Notes: generated from the sequence alone by a model not told the origin. Shown: positions 55,564 to 63,121, counted from the first letter of the stretch. The stretch is DNA of 64,000 nucleotides from CAIYUC01 sp963682005 (GCA_963682005.1 OY820914.1:2790001-2854000), one strand, 5' to 3'. Numbers and translations are program-made.

Positions 55564-55657
55564 AGAGTGAAGAGTGAAGAGTGAAGAATGAAGAGTGAAG
55601 AGTGAAGAGTGAAGAGTGAAAAGTGTAGAGTGAAGAGTGAAGAGTGAAGAGTGAAGA
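55560..55657 (+). repeat. Heptamer array, GTGAAGA, 14 units, starting in the mccA stop codon
   Basis: Fourteen contiguous 7-bp units (ten exact GTGAAGA plus ATGAAGA, GTGAAAA, GTGTAGA variants) hold register over 98 bp. The mccA stop TGA (55561-55563) is bases 2-4 of the first unit. A matching array lies at 58142. Confidence 0.97.
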
Positions 55658-55680
55658 GGGATGATAAATTAAAAACAATT

Positions 55681-56373
55681 ATGAATAAAGTAGTTAAGGA
55701 TGCTTTTGAAGCGATAAAGGGCATTACGGATAATATGACGGTGATGTTCGGAGGGTTCGGATTGTGCGGGATCCCGGAGAACTGCATCAAGGCCCTGGCG
55801 GAAAGCCAGATCAAAGGACTGACGTGCATTTCAAATAATGCGGGCGTGGATGAATTCGGGCTGGGGGTATTGTTGCGGAAACACCAGATGAAAAAGATGA
55901 TCGCGTCTTATGTGGGTGAGAATAAGGAATTTGAACGGCAGCTGCTTTCCGGGGAACTGGAGGTGGAGCTGATCCCTCAGGGAACCCTTGCGGAACGGAT
56001 CAGGGCAGGAGGTGCCGGTATTCCTGCGTTTTATGTTCCTGCCGGGTATGGAACCGAAGTCCAGGGAACAAAAGAAGTCAGGGAATTCAATGGAAAAATG
56101 CACCTGATGGAAATGGGAATGACGGCTGATTTTGCCATTGTGAAAGCAAAAACCGGAGACACCCATGGCAACCTGGTTTATAACAAGACAGCGCTAAACT
56201 TCAATGCTGTCATGGCAACTGCCGGGAAGATCACCATTGCCGAGGTGGAGGAACTGGTTCCGTTTGGGACCCTTGATCCGAACCATATTCACACCCCCGG
56301 AATCTATGTGAACAGGATCTTCAGGGGAAATAATTACGAAAAGAGAATAGAGTTTATAACAACGAAAGATTAG
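55681..56373 (+). CDS. 3-oxoacid CoA-transferase subunit A
   Basis: I start at ATG 55681 (MNKVVKDAFEAIKGITDNM) because the frame upstream is array sequence; length 230 residues. Family marks are MTVMFGGFGLCGIPENCIKAL and AGGAGIPAFYVPAGYGT, then MEMGMTADFAIVKA. With subunit B (21 bp downstream) it forms the heteromeric succinyl-CoA:acetoacetate (SCOT/AtoDA-like) transferase. It activates or releases acetoacetate, the final product of leucine degradation here. The exact CoA donor is inferred. Confidence 0.92.
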   Translation: MNKVVKDAFEAIKGITDNMTVMFGGFGLCGIPENCIKALAESQIKGLTCISNNAGVDEFGLGVLLRKHQMKKMIASYVGENKEFERQLLSGELEVELIPQGTLAERIRAGGAGIPAFYVPAGYGTEVQGTKEVREFNGKMHLMEMGMTADFAIVKAKTGDTHGNLVYNKTALNFNAVMATAGKITIAEVEELVPFGTLDPNHIHTPGIYVNRIFRGNNYEKRIEFITTKD

Positions 56374-56394
56374 GTTCGAAAATAAGGAATAGAA

Positions 56395-57057
56395 ATGGCA
56401 CTTGATAAACATGGAATAGCGAAGCGGATAGCGCAGGAACTGAAGGACGGATACTATGTGAACCTTGGTATCGGGATCCCTACACTGGTGGCAAATTACA
56501 TCCCTGAGGGCATTGAGGTCATTCTTCAGTCGGAGAACGGATTGCTCGGTATCGGGCCTTTTCCCACGAAGGACAATGTGGACCCTGATCTTATAAATGC
56601 CGGGAAACAGACCATCACGGCAATACCGGGGGCAGCATTCTTTGATTCATCCAACAGTTTCGCGATGATCCGGGGAGGGCATATCGACCTGACCGTCCTC
56701 GGTGCTTTCGAAGTTTCCGAGGAAGGAGATATCGCAAGCTGGAAAGTACCGGGAAAGCTGGTCAAGGGAATGGGTGGAGCCATGGATCTCGTGGCTGCCG
56801 CCAAGAACACCATTGTTGCAACGACCCATGCGGACAAGGACGGCAAGTCAAAGCTTCTGAAAAAATGCACACTCCCGCTTACAGGTGTGAAATGTGTGAA
56901 GCGTATTGTTACTGATCTTGCTGTCGTTGATGTCGTTCCGGGAGGCTTTAAGCTGATCGAGCGTGCCCCCGGGGTTAGTGTCGAAGAAATTAAAGCATTG
57001 ACGGAAGGAACTTTGATCATTGACGGGGAGATCCCGGAGATGAAATTTGACTTTTGA
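56395..57057 (+). CDS. 3-oxoacid CoA-transferase subunit B
   Basis: The 220-residue protein has the catalytic glutamate motif SENGLLGIGPFP (Glu about residue 44), YVNLGIGIPTLVANYIPEG at the start and RGGHIDLTVLGAFEVSEEGDIASWK in the middle, the standard layout of SCOT subunit B. The glutamate carries the CoA thioester intermediate. Its last codons (TTGACTTTTGA) are also the first units of the heptamer array at 57047. Confidence 0.94.
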   Translation: MALDKHGIAKRIAQELKDGYYVNLGIGIPTLVANYIPEGIEVILQSENGLLGIGPFPTKDNVDPDLINAGKQTITAIPGAAFFDSSNSFAMIRGGHIDLTVLGAFEVSEEGDIASWKVPGKLVKGMGGAMDLVAAAKNTIVATTHADKDGKSKLLKKCTLPLTGVKCVKRIVTDLAVVDVVPGGFKLIERAPGVSVEEIKALTEGTLIIDGEIPEMKFDF

Positions 57058-57130
57058 ATTTTGGCCATTGGCCATTGGCTATTGGATATTGGCTATTGGC
57101 TATTAGCTTTTGACCTTTGATTTTTGACTT
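57047..57130 (+). repeat. Heptamer array in TTGnnnn register, 12 units, filling the spacer and entering the CDS
   Basis: Twelve consecutive 7-bp units begin with TTG (eleven) or TTA (one), from the last codons of subunit B through the stop codon (57055-57057) to 7 bp before the next ATG (57138). Words shift from TTGACTT to TTGGCCA to TTGGCTA and back to TTGACTT. Confidence 0.95.
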
Positions 57131-57137
57131 ATAAATT

Positions 57138-58145
57138 ATGAACTATCCAAAGAAAGTAACAATCGGTGATATTACGGTGAGGGACGGATTTCAGCACGAA
57201 GAACAGTTCATACCGACCGAAGCAAAGATATGGCTGGCGGAACAACTCATTCTTGCCGGGTTTAAATACATTGAGGTAACCAACCTTGGGAACCCGCAGG
57301 GCATGCCGCAATTCAAAGACAGCGAAGAAGTATTGACAAGCCTGCGGACAAGCAAGAAAATTGCCCACCTGCTCGACGGTGTGAAGCTTACGGCGATCAC
57401 GATCCGCGAGAAAGCGATCGAACGGGCGATCCGGGCCAGGCAGGAAGGAATAGGTCCCGACAGGATCCTTCTGATGGTTTCCACCAGCGAATCCCATCAC
57501 TGGAAAAATTCAGGATTGAGCCTGGATGAATACTGGAAAATGGCGGAGAAATACATTCCCAAAGCACATGACGCAGGCCTGAAAGTGAACGGAACAGTCA
57601 GCACTATCTGGGGTTGTCCCATTGAAGGTCCGACTGAAATGAAGAAGGCGATCGAATTCGCACAGCGTTGGTTCGACATCGGTGCCAATGATGTGGAACA
57701 TGCGGACCATGACGGGTCGGCAAGTCCCGACAGGGTTTACAAATATTATTCGATGCTCCTGGATGCCATACCCAGGCCGGAAAAGCATATTGTGCATTTC
57801 CATACCACCCGCGGATGGGGACTGGCCAATGTCCTGGCTGCATTGCAGGCGGGAATGGTCAATTACGAATCCACCATGGGCGGAATCGGAGGCCAGCCTG
57901 CAAATTTCGTCAGCGGGGTTCCCGTTGCCGGTACAGGGAGCTATTATTATAAAGATCCGAACATTGTCGGACTCGTATCGACCGAAGATATGGTGGTGAT
58001 GATGGATGAAATGGGGATTGATACCGGGTTGGACGTTGATAAAGTGCTGGAGATCGGTCAGATGGTGGAGCGAATTGTGGGCCGACGGTTACGGTCTGAG
58101 TCGATCAAGAACGGAAGAATACCGAAGGAACTTACGGGAAAATGA
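57138..58145 (+). CDS. HMG-CoA lyase-type DRE-TIM metallolyase (paralogue 1, lacks the catalytic-loop Cys)
   Basis: The 335-residue protein opens with VTIGDITVRDGFQHEEQFIPT, holding the catalytic Arg-Asp of HMG-CoA lyase-type enzymes, and has the metal-binding HFHTTRGWG. Its C-terminus STEDMVVMMDEMGIDTGLDVDKVLE is strongly HMG-CoA-lyase-like. The loop that in characterised lyases contains the catalytic cysteine (GCP..) instead reads MGGIGGQPANF, without Cys. So the fold and metal site are conserved, but the reaction may differ (another acyl-CoA aldol cleavage or condensation). It sits between SCOT and a second lyase. Confidence 0.8.
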   Translation: MNYPKKVTIGDITVRDGFQHEEQFIPTEAKIWLAEQLILAGFKYIEVTNLGNPQGMPQFKDSEEVLTSLRTSKKIAHLLDGVKLTAITIREKAIERAIRARQEGIGPDRILLMVSTSESHHWKNSGLSLDEYWKMAEKYIPKAHDAGLKVNGTVSTIWGCPIEGPTEMKKAIEFAQRWFDIGANDVEHADHDGSASPDRVYKYYSMLLDAIPRPEKHIVHFHTTRGWGLANVLAALQAGMVNYESTMGGIGGQPANFVSGVPVAGTGSYYYKDPNIVGLVSTEDMVVMMDEMGIDTGLDVDKVLEIGQMVERIVGRRLRSESIKNGRIPKELTGK

Positions 58146-58204
58146 AGAGTGACGAGTGAAGAGTGAAGAGTGAAGAGTGAAGAGTGAAGAGTGTAGAATG
58201 AATA
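58142..58204 (+). repeat. Heptamer array, GTGAAGA, 9 units, starting in a stop codon
   Basis: Nine 7-bp units (ATGAAGA, GTGACGA, five GTGAAGA, GTGTAGA, ATGAATA) keep register. The stop TGA (58143-58145) is inside the first unit. Same unit and direction as 55560-55657. Confidence 0.96.
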
Positions 58205-58214
58205 GAGAGGGAAT

Positions 58215-59063
58215 ATGAAAATAGTTGAATCACCAAGAGAGGGCATGCAAAGCCTTTCATGGGTTCTCCCGACCGAGACCAAGGTAAAGTATATACAATC
58301 GCTGCTCAGGGTAGGATTTGATACCGTTGAGATCGGGAGCATTGTTTCCCGGAAACTGATACCACAAATGGCGGATACAGTTGATCTTTTAAACAGGCTG
58401 GATTGTTCTGAAACTCATTCTAACAGGATGGTCCTTGTAGCCAGCACCCGGGGTGCGGAGATCATCTCCAAAGCCGCTGGTGTTACACACATTTCCTATC
58501 CCTTTTCGGTTTCACCAACATTCCTTCACCTGAACCTCAACACTGACTTTGAAGGTTCGTTTAAAACAGTAAAGGAAATAGCGGAGATCTGCGAAATGAG
58601 TAATAAAAAGATGGTCATCTATATATCGATGGCATTCGGGAACCCATACGGAGATGGCTGGAGCATGTCCCTGCTTGCAGACTGGATCGGAAAACTTGAG
58701 ATGGCCGGGGTGAAGACGATCCCGCTTTCCAATGTGGCCATCGAGATTGATAAAGTGCAGATCACAGAAATGTTCTCCACCCTGTTACCGCAATTTCCCG
58801 GTATCGAATTCGGACTTCATCTTCACACCACGAACCGCGACTGGTATGATAGCGTTGATGCAGCATACCAAAGTGGATGCCGGAGATTTGATTCGGTGAT
58901 CAACGGCTATGGCGGATGCCCCATGTCGGGAAAAGAAATGCTCGGAAACCTGAAAACAGAGAACCTGATCGGTTATCTGCAACAAAACCGGCTGCCCCTG
59001 GAACTTGATCAGGAAGCCCTGTCCAGATCGCTTACACTGGCTTCTTTTACATTCACAGCATAG
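58215..59063 (+). CDS. Hydroxymethylglutaryl-CoA lyase (Bacteroidota type, paralogue 2)
   Basis: The 282-residue protein begins MKIVESPREGMQSLSWVLPTETKVKYIQSLL and ends with GYGGCPMSGKEMLGN, the cysteine and asparagine loop of HMG-CoA lyase. It has the metal motif FGLHLHTTNRDWY. It agrees closely with the shorter lyases annotated in Flavobacteria. The usual RDG becomes REG (Asp to Glu in the Arg-Asp pair). It cleaves HMG-CoA to acetoacetate and acetyl-CoA. With hydratase, MCC and SCOT it completes the lower leucine pathway. Confidence 0.85.
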   Translation: MKIVESPREGMQSLSWVLPTETKVKYIQSLLRVGFDTVEIGSIVSRKLIPQMADTVDLLNRLDCSETHSNRMVLVASTRGAEIISKAAGVTHISYPFSVSPTFLHLNLNTDFEGSFKTVKEIAEICEMSNKKMVIYISMAFGNPYGDGWSMSLLADWIGKLEMAGVKTIPLSNVAIEIDKVQITEMFSTLLPQFPGIEFGLHLHTTNRDWYDSVDAAYQSGCRRFDSVINGYGGCPMSGKEMLGNLKTENLIGYLQQNRLPLELDQEALSRSLTLASFTFTA

Positions 59064-59126
59064 TTTGGAATCAATATATAAGCTTAACAAAAAACAGTAT
59101 AAATTTAAAAATGTAACAATCCTGAT

Positions 59127-60272
59127 ATGTATATAACTGAAGAGCATGAAATGATCCGCAAATCCGTACGGGATTTTGCTGAAAGGGAGATCCGGCCGTT
59201 AGCCAGGGAACTGGATGAAAAGGGGGAATTTTCCATTGAACTGACAAAAGGAATGGGTGATATCGGCCTGTTCGGTCTCAGGACACCCAAAGAATACGGA
59301 GGTCTTGACATGGATTACCTGGCCTATGTGATCGCAGTCGAGGAATTGGCAAGGATCGACAGTTCACAGGCGTCAACCATTGCCGCTCATATCTCACTTG
59401 GGGCATCACCGATCATGGTTTACGGGACAGACGAGCAGAAGCAAAAATACCTCCCGATGCTTTCCACCGGTGATGCAACATGGGCTTTCGGACTTACCGA
59501 GCCGGATGCAGGATCTGATTCACGCGCCACAAAAACAACCGCTTATCTTGAAAACGGTTTCTGGGTCATTAACGGATCAAAGATATTTATTACCAATGGA
59601 GCTTCAAGCATCAATAAAGGCGCGACTGTCCAGGTTGTGAGCGGTGAAAAGAATGGGCAGAAAGAATTCTCCACGATCCTTGTGGATGCGGATACACCGG
59701 GTTTCAAGCGTGTTCCGATGCATGGGAAGATGATGTGGCGGGCATCAGATACCGCCCAGCTTTTCTTCGACAATTGCCGGGTCCCTGAGACCAACCTGCT
59801 TGGCAAGCGGGGAGAAGGGTCAAAGATCATGCTCAACACCCTTGACAGCGGCCGTCTTGCAATCGGCGCCATGGGGCTTGGACTCGCCCAGGGCGCATTC
59901 GAGCTGGCCATGACCTATGCGAAAGCAAGGAAACAGTTCGGGAAACCCATCGCCCAATTCCAGGCCATTGCGTTCAAGCTGGCCGATATGGCGACGAAGA
60001 TCGAACTGGCTCGTAATCTCCTGTATAAAGGCGCATGGCTGAAATCCAACCAGAAGCCATTCGCGAAAGAAGCGGCCATGGCCAAACTATATTGTTCAGA
60101 GATCGCCAAGGAAGTAGCCGATGAAGCCGTTCAGATCCATGGCGGTTATGGTTTGATGAAGGATTACGAGATCGAGCGGCACTACCGTGATCAGCGACTT
60201 CTGCAGATCGGCGAAGGAACATCGGAGATACAGAGGCTTGTTATTTCACGTTATATTGGATGCTACGAATAA
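59127..60272 (+). CDS. Acyl-CoA dehydrogenase (short-chain type catalytic base)
   Basis: The 381-residue flavoprotein has the full family layout: WAFGLTEPDAGSDSRAT for FAD and substrate, KQFGKPIAQFQAIAFKLADM in the C-terminal helical domain, and EAVQIHGGYGLMKDYEIERHYRD. Near the end it has IGEGTSEIQRLVI, which puts a glutamate at the catalytic-base position used by short-chain and butyryl-CoA dehydrogenases; isovaleryl-CoA dehydrogenases have Gly or Ala there and a base elsewhere. It introduces the 2,3 double bond in an acyl-CoA. Position suggests isovaleryl-CoA, residue choice suggests a short straight chain. Confidence 0.9.
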   Translation: MYITEEHEMIRKSVRDFAEREIRPLARELDEKGEFSIELTKGMGDIGLFGLRTPKEYGGLDMDYLAYVIAVEELARIDSSQASTIAAHISLGASPIMVYGTDEQKQKYLPMLSTGDATWAFGLTEPDAGSDSRATKTTAYLENGFWVINGSKIFITNGASSINKGATVQVVSGEKNGQKEFSTILVDADTPGFKRVPMHGKMMWRASDTAQLFFDNCRVPETNLLGKRGEGSKIMLNTLDSGRLAIGAMGLGLAQGAFELAMTYAKARKQFGKPIAQFQAIAFKLADMATKIELARNLLYKGAWLKSNQKPFAKEAAMAKLYCSEIAKEVADEAVQIHGGYGLMKDYEIERHYRDQRLLQIGEGTSEIQRLVISRYIGCYE

Positions 60273-60280
60273 CTCTTAAT

Positions 60281-60315
60281 TAATTATGAATTAGGAGTTT
60301 GAATCAGGAATTATG
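60281..60315 (+). repeat. Left arm of a 35-bp inverted repeat flanking the ArfB-like gene
   Basis: These 35 bp match the reverse complement of 60909-60943 at 33 positions. The arm starts 9 bp after the dehydrogenase stop codon. It reads like AATTATG/AATTAGG heptamers, so it may belong to the array family rather than a transposon end. Confidence 0.85.
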
Positions 60316-60423
60316 ATGATGGGTCACGGGTGGTTCAGGAACTAATGAATAATCGTAGATATCCGTATCCGTGATTATCGGCAAAATCCGCGTCATCCGC
60401 GTTCTAATTAAATACCTTTTTTT

Positions 60424-60822
60424 CTGGACAAAGATTTTTCAAAGGAACTGATCTTTTCCGCCACCCGTAGCAGCGGCCCCGGTGGACAGAACGTAAACAA
60501 AGTCAACACCAGGGTTGAGCTGAGGTTCAGCGTGGATTTATCCATCCTGCTGACCGATGCGGAGAAGGAATTGATCCGCACTGTCCTGGCAAAAAAGATC
60601 TCCGGAGATGGCTTTATCATCATCACGTCCCAAACAGAACGAAGCCAGCTGAAGAACAAGGAAAAAGTCATCGAAAAATTTTACGCCCTTATCACTAAAG
60701 CCTTAACACCCCGCAAAAAGCGCAAACTCACCAAACCCTCCGCTACAGAAAAGGCTAAAAGGCTGGAAATTAAGAAACGACAGTCGGAGAAAAAGGAGTT
60801 GAGGAAAAAGCCGGATAAGTGA
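60424..60822 (+). CDS. arfB: ArfB-like peptidyl-tRNA hydrolase (RF-1 domain, GGQ) with a non-canonical start
   Basis: Translation in this frame gives DFSKELIFSATRSSGPGGQ, then NVNKVNTRVELRF, the GGQ domain of ArfB/YaeJ ribosome-rescue factors. The tail is basic (RKKRKLTKP...KKRQSEKKELRKKPDK) and fits the mRNA channel of stalled ribosomes. The in-frame stop at 60409-60411 is followed by no ATG, GTG or TTG before GGQ; the first standard start (GTG 60532) lies after the motif. I propose CTG 60424 as start, aligned to the usual family N-terminus (132 residues). ATA at 60412 is an alternative. It lies just after the acyl-CoA dehydrogenase, inside an inverted repeat. Confidence 0.75.
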   Translation: MDKDFSKELIFSATRSSGPGGQNVNKVNTRVELRFSVDLSILLTDAEKELIRTVLAKKISGDGFIIITSQTERSQLKNKEKVIEKFYALITKALTPRKKRKLTKPSATEKAKRLEIKKRQSEKKELRKKPDK

Positions 60823-60913
60823 CAAAGTCAGAAGGTCAGAAGGTCAGAAGGTCAGAAGGTCAGAAGGTCAGAAGGTAACAAAGTAACAGATTGACAAAGT
60901 GACCACGTCATAA
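60818..60913 (+). repeat. Octamer array, GGTCAGAA/AGTAACAG, 12 units, starting in the arfB stop codon
   Basis: Twelve contiguous 8-bp units start with AGTGACAA, which contains the stop codon TGA (60820-60822). They continue with five GGTCAGAA copies, then GGTAACAA, AGTAACAG, ATTGACAA, AGTGACCA and CGTCATAA. It runs up to the right arm of the inverted repeat. Confidence 0.95.
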
Positions 60914-60943
60914 TTCCTAATTCAAACTCATAATTCATAATTA
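60909..60943 (-). repeat. Right arm of the 35-bp inverted repeat
   Basis: The reverse complement matches 60281-60315 at 33 of 35 positions. The arm overlaps the end of the octamer array by 5 bp and lies in the convergent spacer before the ATPase gene. Confidence 0.85.
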
Positions 60944-60981
60944 GACAGGCGTTTTGCATTTTGTTTTTATCACCGTTCCAA

Positions 60982-62106
60982 TTACAAGAGGATTTTTGAA
61001 TAATTATCCCGGTTGATCTCGAGGAAGGATTCTGTCTTATATACCTTGCTGAAATTTTCCGGCAGCCTGGATTTCTTTGAAGAGCTCCACTTGAATTCAT
61101 ATGCATCATACCGGGCATCTTTCTCACGTATGAGATCGATCTCCTGTTGCTGATGCGTCCTCCAGAAATAATAGCGAGCCGTATTGTCTTCAAATTGATC
61201 TTTCTTGATGATCTCGCTGACCATGAAATTCTCCCAGAGTTTCCCGGTATCATCGCGCAAAGCAAGCGGATTGAACTGGTTGACCAGGGCATTGCGGATG
61301 CCGTTGTCCCAGAAATAGATTTTCCTGGTTTTTTTGATTTCATTCCTCTCGTTGCGGGCCAATGCAGGAAGGGTAAAAATCACAAAAGTTTTTTCAAGCA
61401 GATCCAGGTAGCGGATCACGGTATTCCGGTCGCAACCTGCAGTTTCCCCCAGCTCCGTCAGGGAAACTTCGCCTGTAATCTGAAGTGCCAGTGCCTGCAA
61501 TAATTTTGGAATAATGCTTGGCTTACGCACAGAATCCAGAGTCAAAATATCCTTGTACAGGTAATCACCGGCAAGCTCCGTGAGGAGTTTCTGTTTGTTC
61601 AGCTTGGTCAGAACAATTCCGGGATACATCCCGTTGATTAAGCGCTGCTCCAGCAAACGGTTTTCTTCTGTTTCTGAAGAAGCGCCGGCCAGTTCTGAAA
61701 AGGAAAACGGGTGAAGATGAAATTCTACTTTCCGGCCGGTCAGTGGCTCATGGATAGAGTCGCGTAAGCCCAACGCAGAGGATCCGGTAACAATCAACTG
61801 AAGATGTTTCATGTTATCGGAGATCAGTTTCAGGGTGACACCAATATTTTGAATGCGTTGGGCTTCATCTATGATAAGTAATTCATTCCCGGCGATCCTG
61901 TGTTTTAATTCAGTTGAACTTGGCCGGTTGAGATATTGCTCGACATCGGGCTCATCGCAATTCCAGAACAGATATGATTTGCCTGCAGTTTTTGCCAGTT
62001 CCAGCGCAAGCGTTGTTTTTCCAACCTGCCTGGCACCTGTGATGATGATCGCTTTTCCCTTGAAAAGGTATTTTTCAATGACAGGATGAAGCTTTCTTGG
62101 TATCAT
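60982..62106 (-). CDS. AAA-family ATPase with DUF4143 domain
   Basis: The 374-residue protein has Walker A GARQVGKTTLAL (about 22-33), Walker B LLIIDEAQRIQN (about 78-89), and sensor IVTGSSALGL. A C-terminal DUF4143 nuclease-like domain (about 195-350) includes YLDLLEKTFVIFTLPALARN. Members are common in anaerobes, often many paralogues per genome, with unknown role (suspected DNA-binding or toxin-like functions). Length is typical. No partner gene is adjacent. Confidence 0.9.
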   Translation of the reverse strand: MIPRKLHPVIEKYLFKGKAIIITGARQVGKTTLALELAKTAGKSYLFWNCDEPDVEQYLNRPSSTELKHRIAGNELLIIDEAQRIQNIGVTLKLISDNMKHLQLIVTGSSALGLRDSIHEPLTGRKVEFHLHPFSFSELAGASSETEENRLLEQRLINGMYPGIVLTKLNKQKLLTELAGDYLYKDILTLDSVRKPSIIPKLLQALALQITGEVSLTELGETAGCDRNTVIRYLDLLEKTFVIFTLPALARNERNEIKKTRKIYFWDNGIRNALVNQFNPLALRDDTGKLWENFMVSEIIKKDQFEDNTARYYFWRTHQQQEIDLIREKDARYDAYEFKWSSSKKSRLPENFSKVYKTESFLEINRDNYSKILL

Positions 62107-62177
62107 ATTTTATGAACTAATTCACAAATTTAATTTAAAATTTATGAATAGGATCATATATTTACATTTTATTTTTT

Positions 62178-62193
62178 GCTATTGTGCTATTTG
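62178..62193 (-). repeat. Two octamers (GCTATTGT, GCTATTTG) spanning a stop codon
   Basis: Only two 8-bp units, but they resemble the CGCTATTT array at 26848. The stop codon of the MBL-fold gene (62187-62189) lies in the second unit. Confidence 0.45.
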
Positions 62194-63032
62194 AAATACG
62201 CTGCAAGCGCAAACGATTCCTTCATCCTGAACCCCCGCTCGGTTTCTTCCACGGTACAGCATTCATGGAAAATATCGTGTTCGAAGAAAAGCAGGTAGTT
62301 GTTTTGAACCGCTTCCTTTAAAAAGACCTCTTTTTCCTTGAGCGTGATAAGAGGCCGAGTGTCGTAGCTCATGACATAAGGGATCGGGATGTGTGCCGAA
62401 GAGGGAAGAACATCGGCCATGTAAACAACGGTGGTATCACCGTAACGGATGAACGGAATGACCTGACCATCGGTGTGGCCGTAGAAAAGCCTGACGCTGA
62501 TCCCGGGGAAAAGTTCTCCGTCGGTTTCAATAAGGTGAAGTTTCCCTTTCTCCTTGATTGGCAGAATATTTTCCTTCAGGAAAGATGCCTTCTCGCGGTT
62601 GTTCGGACTGGTTGCCCATTCCCATTGCAGCCGGCTGGTATGATAGGTGGCATTCGGGAAGGTGGGAACATAATCGGTGTGATCATCATTCCAACGGACC
62701 GCTCCGCCGCAGTGGTCGAAATGGAGGTGTGTAAGGATGACATCTGAGATGTCATCCAACGATATATTGTGAGATGCCAGCGATTTTTCAAGGGTATCAT
62801 CGCCGTTGAGCCAGTAATTGGCAAAGAATTTTTCACTCTGTTTATTCCCGATCCCGCAATCGATCAGGATCTTGCGGTCGCCATCCTCGATCAGCAGGCA
62901 TCGCATCGACCAGTTGCAGAGGTTGTTTTCATCACACGGGTAGATCTTGCTCCACATCACCTTCGGCACCACCCCGAACATCGCACCCCCGTCTAACTTA
63001 AGATTACCGGTATTTAACGCAGCTAATTTCAT
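62187..63032 (-). CDS. MBL-fold metallo-hydrolase
   Basis: The 281-residue cytoplasmic protein has the metal motif THLHFDHCGG (about residues 101-110), FYGHTDGQVIPF (third histidine), and VVYMADVLPSS (bridging Asp), and a late FFEHDIFHE histidine. This is the glyoxalase-II/lactonase-like branch of the metallo-beta-lactamase fold. N-terminal GGAMFGVVPKVMWSK matches the group related to quorum-quenching lactonases and PqsE-like thioesterases. The substrate is unknown, likely an ester or thioester. The upstream spacer is all octamer arrays. Confidence 0.88.
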   Translation of the reverse strand: MKLAALNTGNLKLDGGAMFGVVPKVMWSKIYPCDENNLCNWSMRCLLIEDGDRKILIDCGIGNKQSEKFFANYWLNGDDTLEKSLASHNISLDDISDVILTHLHFDHCGGAVRWNDDHTDYVPTFPNATYHTSRLQWEWATSPNNREKASFLKENILPIKEKGKLHLIETDGELFPGISVRLFYGHTDGQVIPFIRYGDTTVVYMADVLPSSAHIPIPYVMSYDTRPLITLKEKEVFLKEAVQNNYLLFFEHDIFHECCTVEETERGFRMKESFALAAYFK

Positions 63033-63055
63033 TTTCTTATTCGAAATTTATGATG

Positions 63056-63119
63056 AGTAACAAAGTCACAAGGTCACAAGGTCACAAGGTCACAACGTCA
63101 TCCCCGCGAAAGCGGGGAC
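63056..63119 (+). repeat. Octamer array, GGTCACAA, 5 units, continuing in register into the palindrome (3 units)
   Basis: AGTAACAA, AGTCACAA and three GGTCACAA are followed without slip by the 24-bp palindromic element (63096-63119, copy 3, core CCCCGCGAAAGCGGGG). The words are reverse complements of those at 47429-47492. Confidence 0.93.
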
Positions 63120-63121
63120 AT

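Noticed and set aside
55350..55829. 159-codon minus-strand frame rich in LHSSLFT repeats
   Set aside because: It overlaps mccA and subunit A and reads the GTGAAGA array backwards. The repeats come from the array, not from a protein.
60408..60671. 87-codon minus-strand frame
   Set aside because: Opposite the GGQ-bearing ArfB-like sequence, which has clear homology features on the plus strand.
60985..62106. DUF4143 ATPase as part of a defence island
   Set aside because: It stands alone between arrays, with metabolic genes on both sides and no restriction, toxin or abortive-infection partner.
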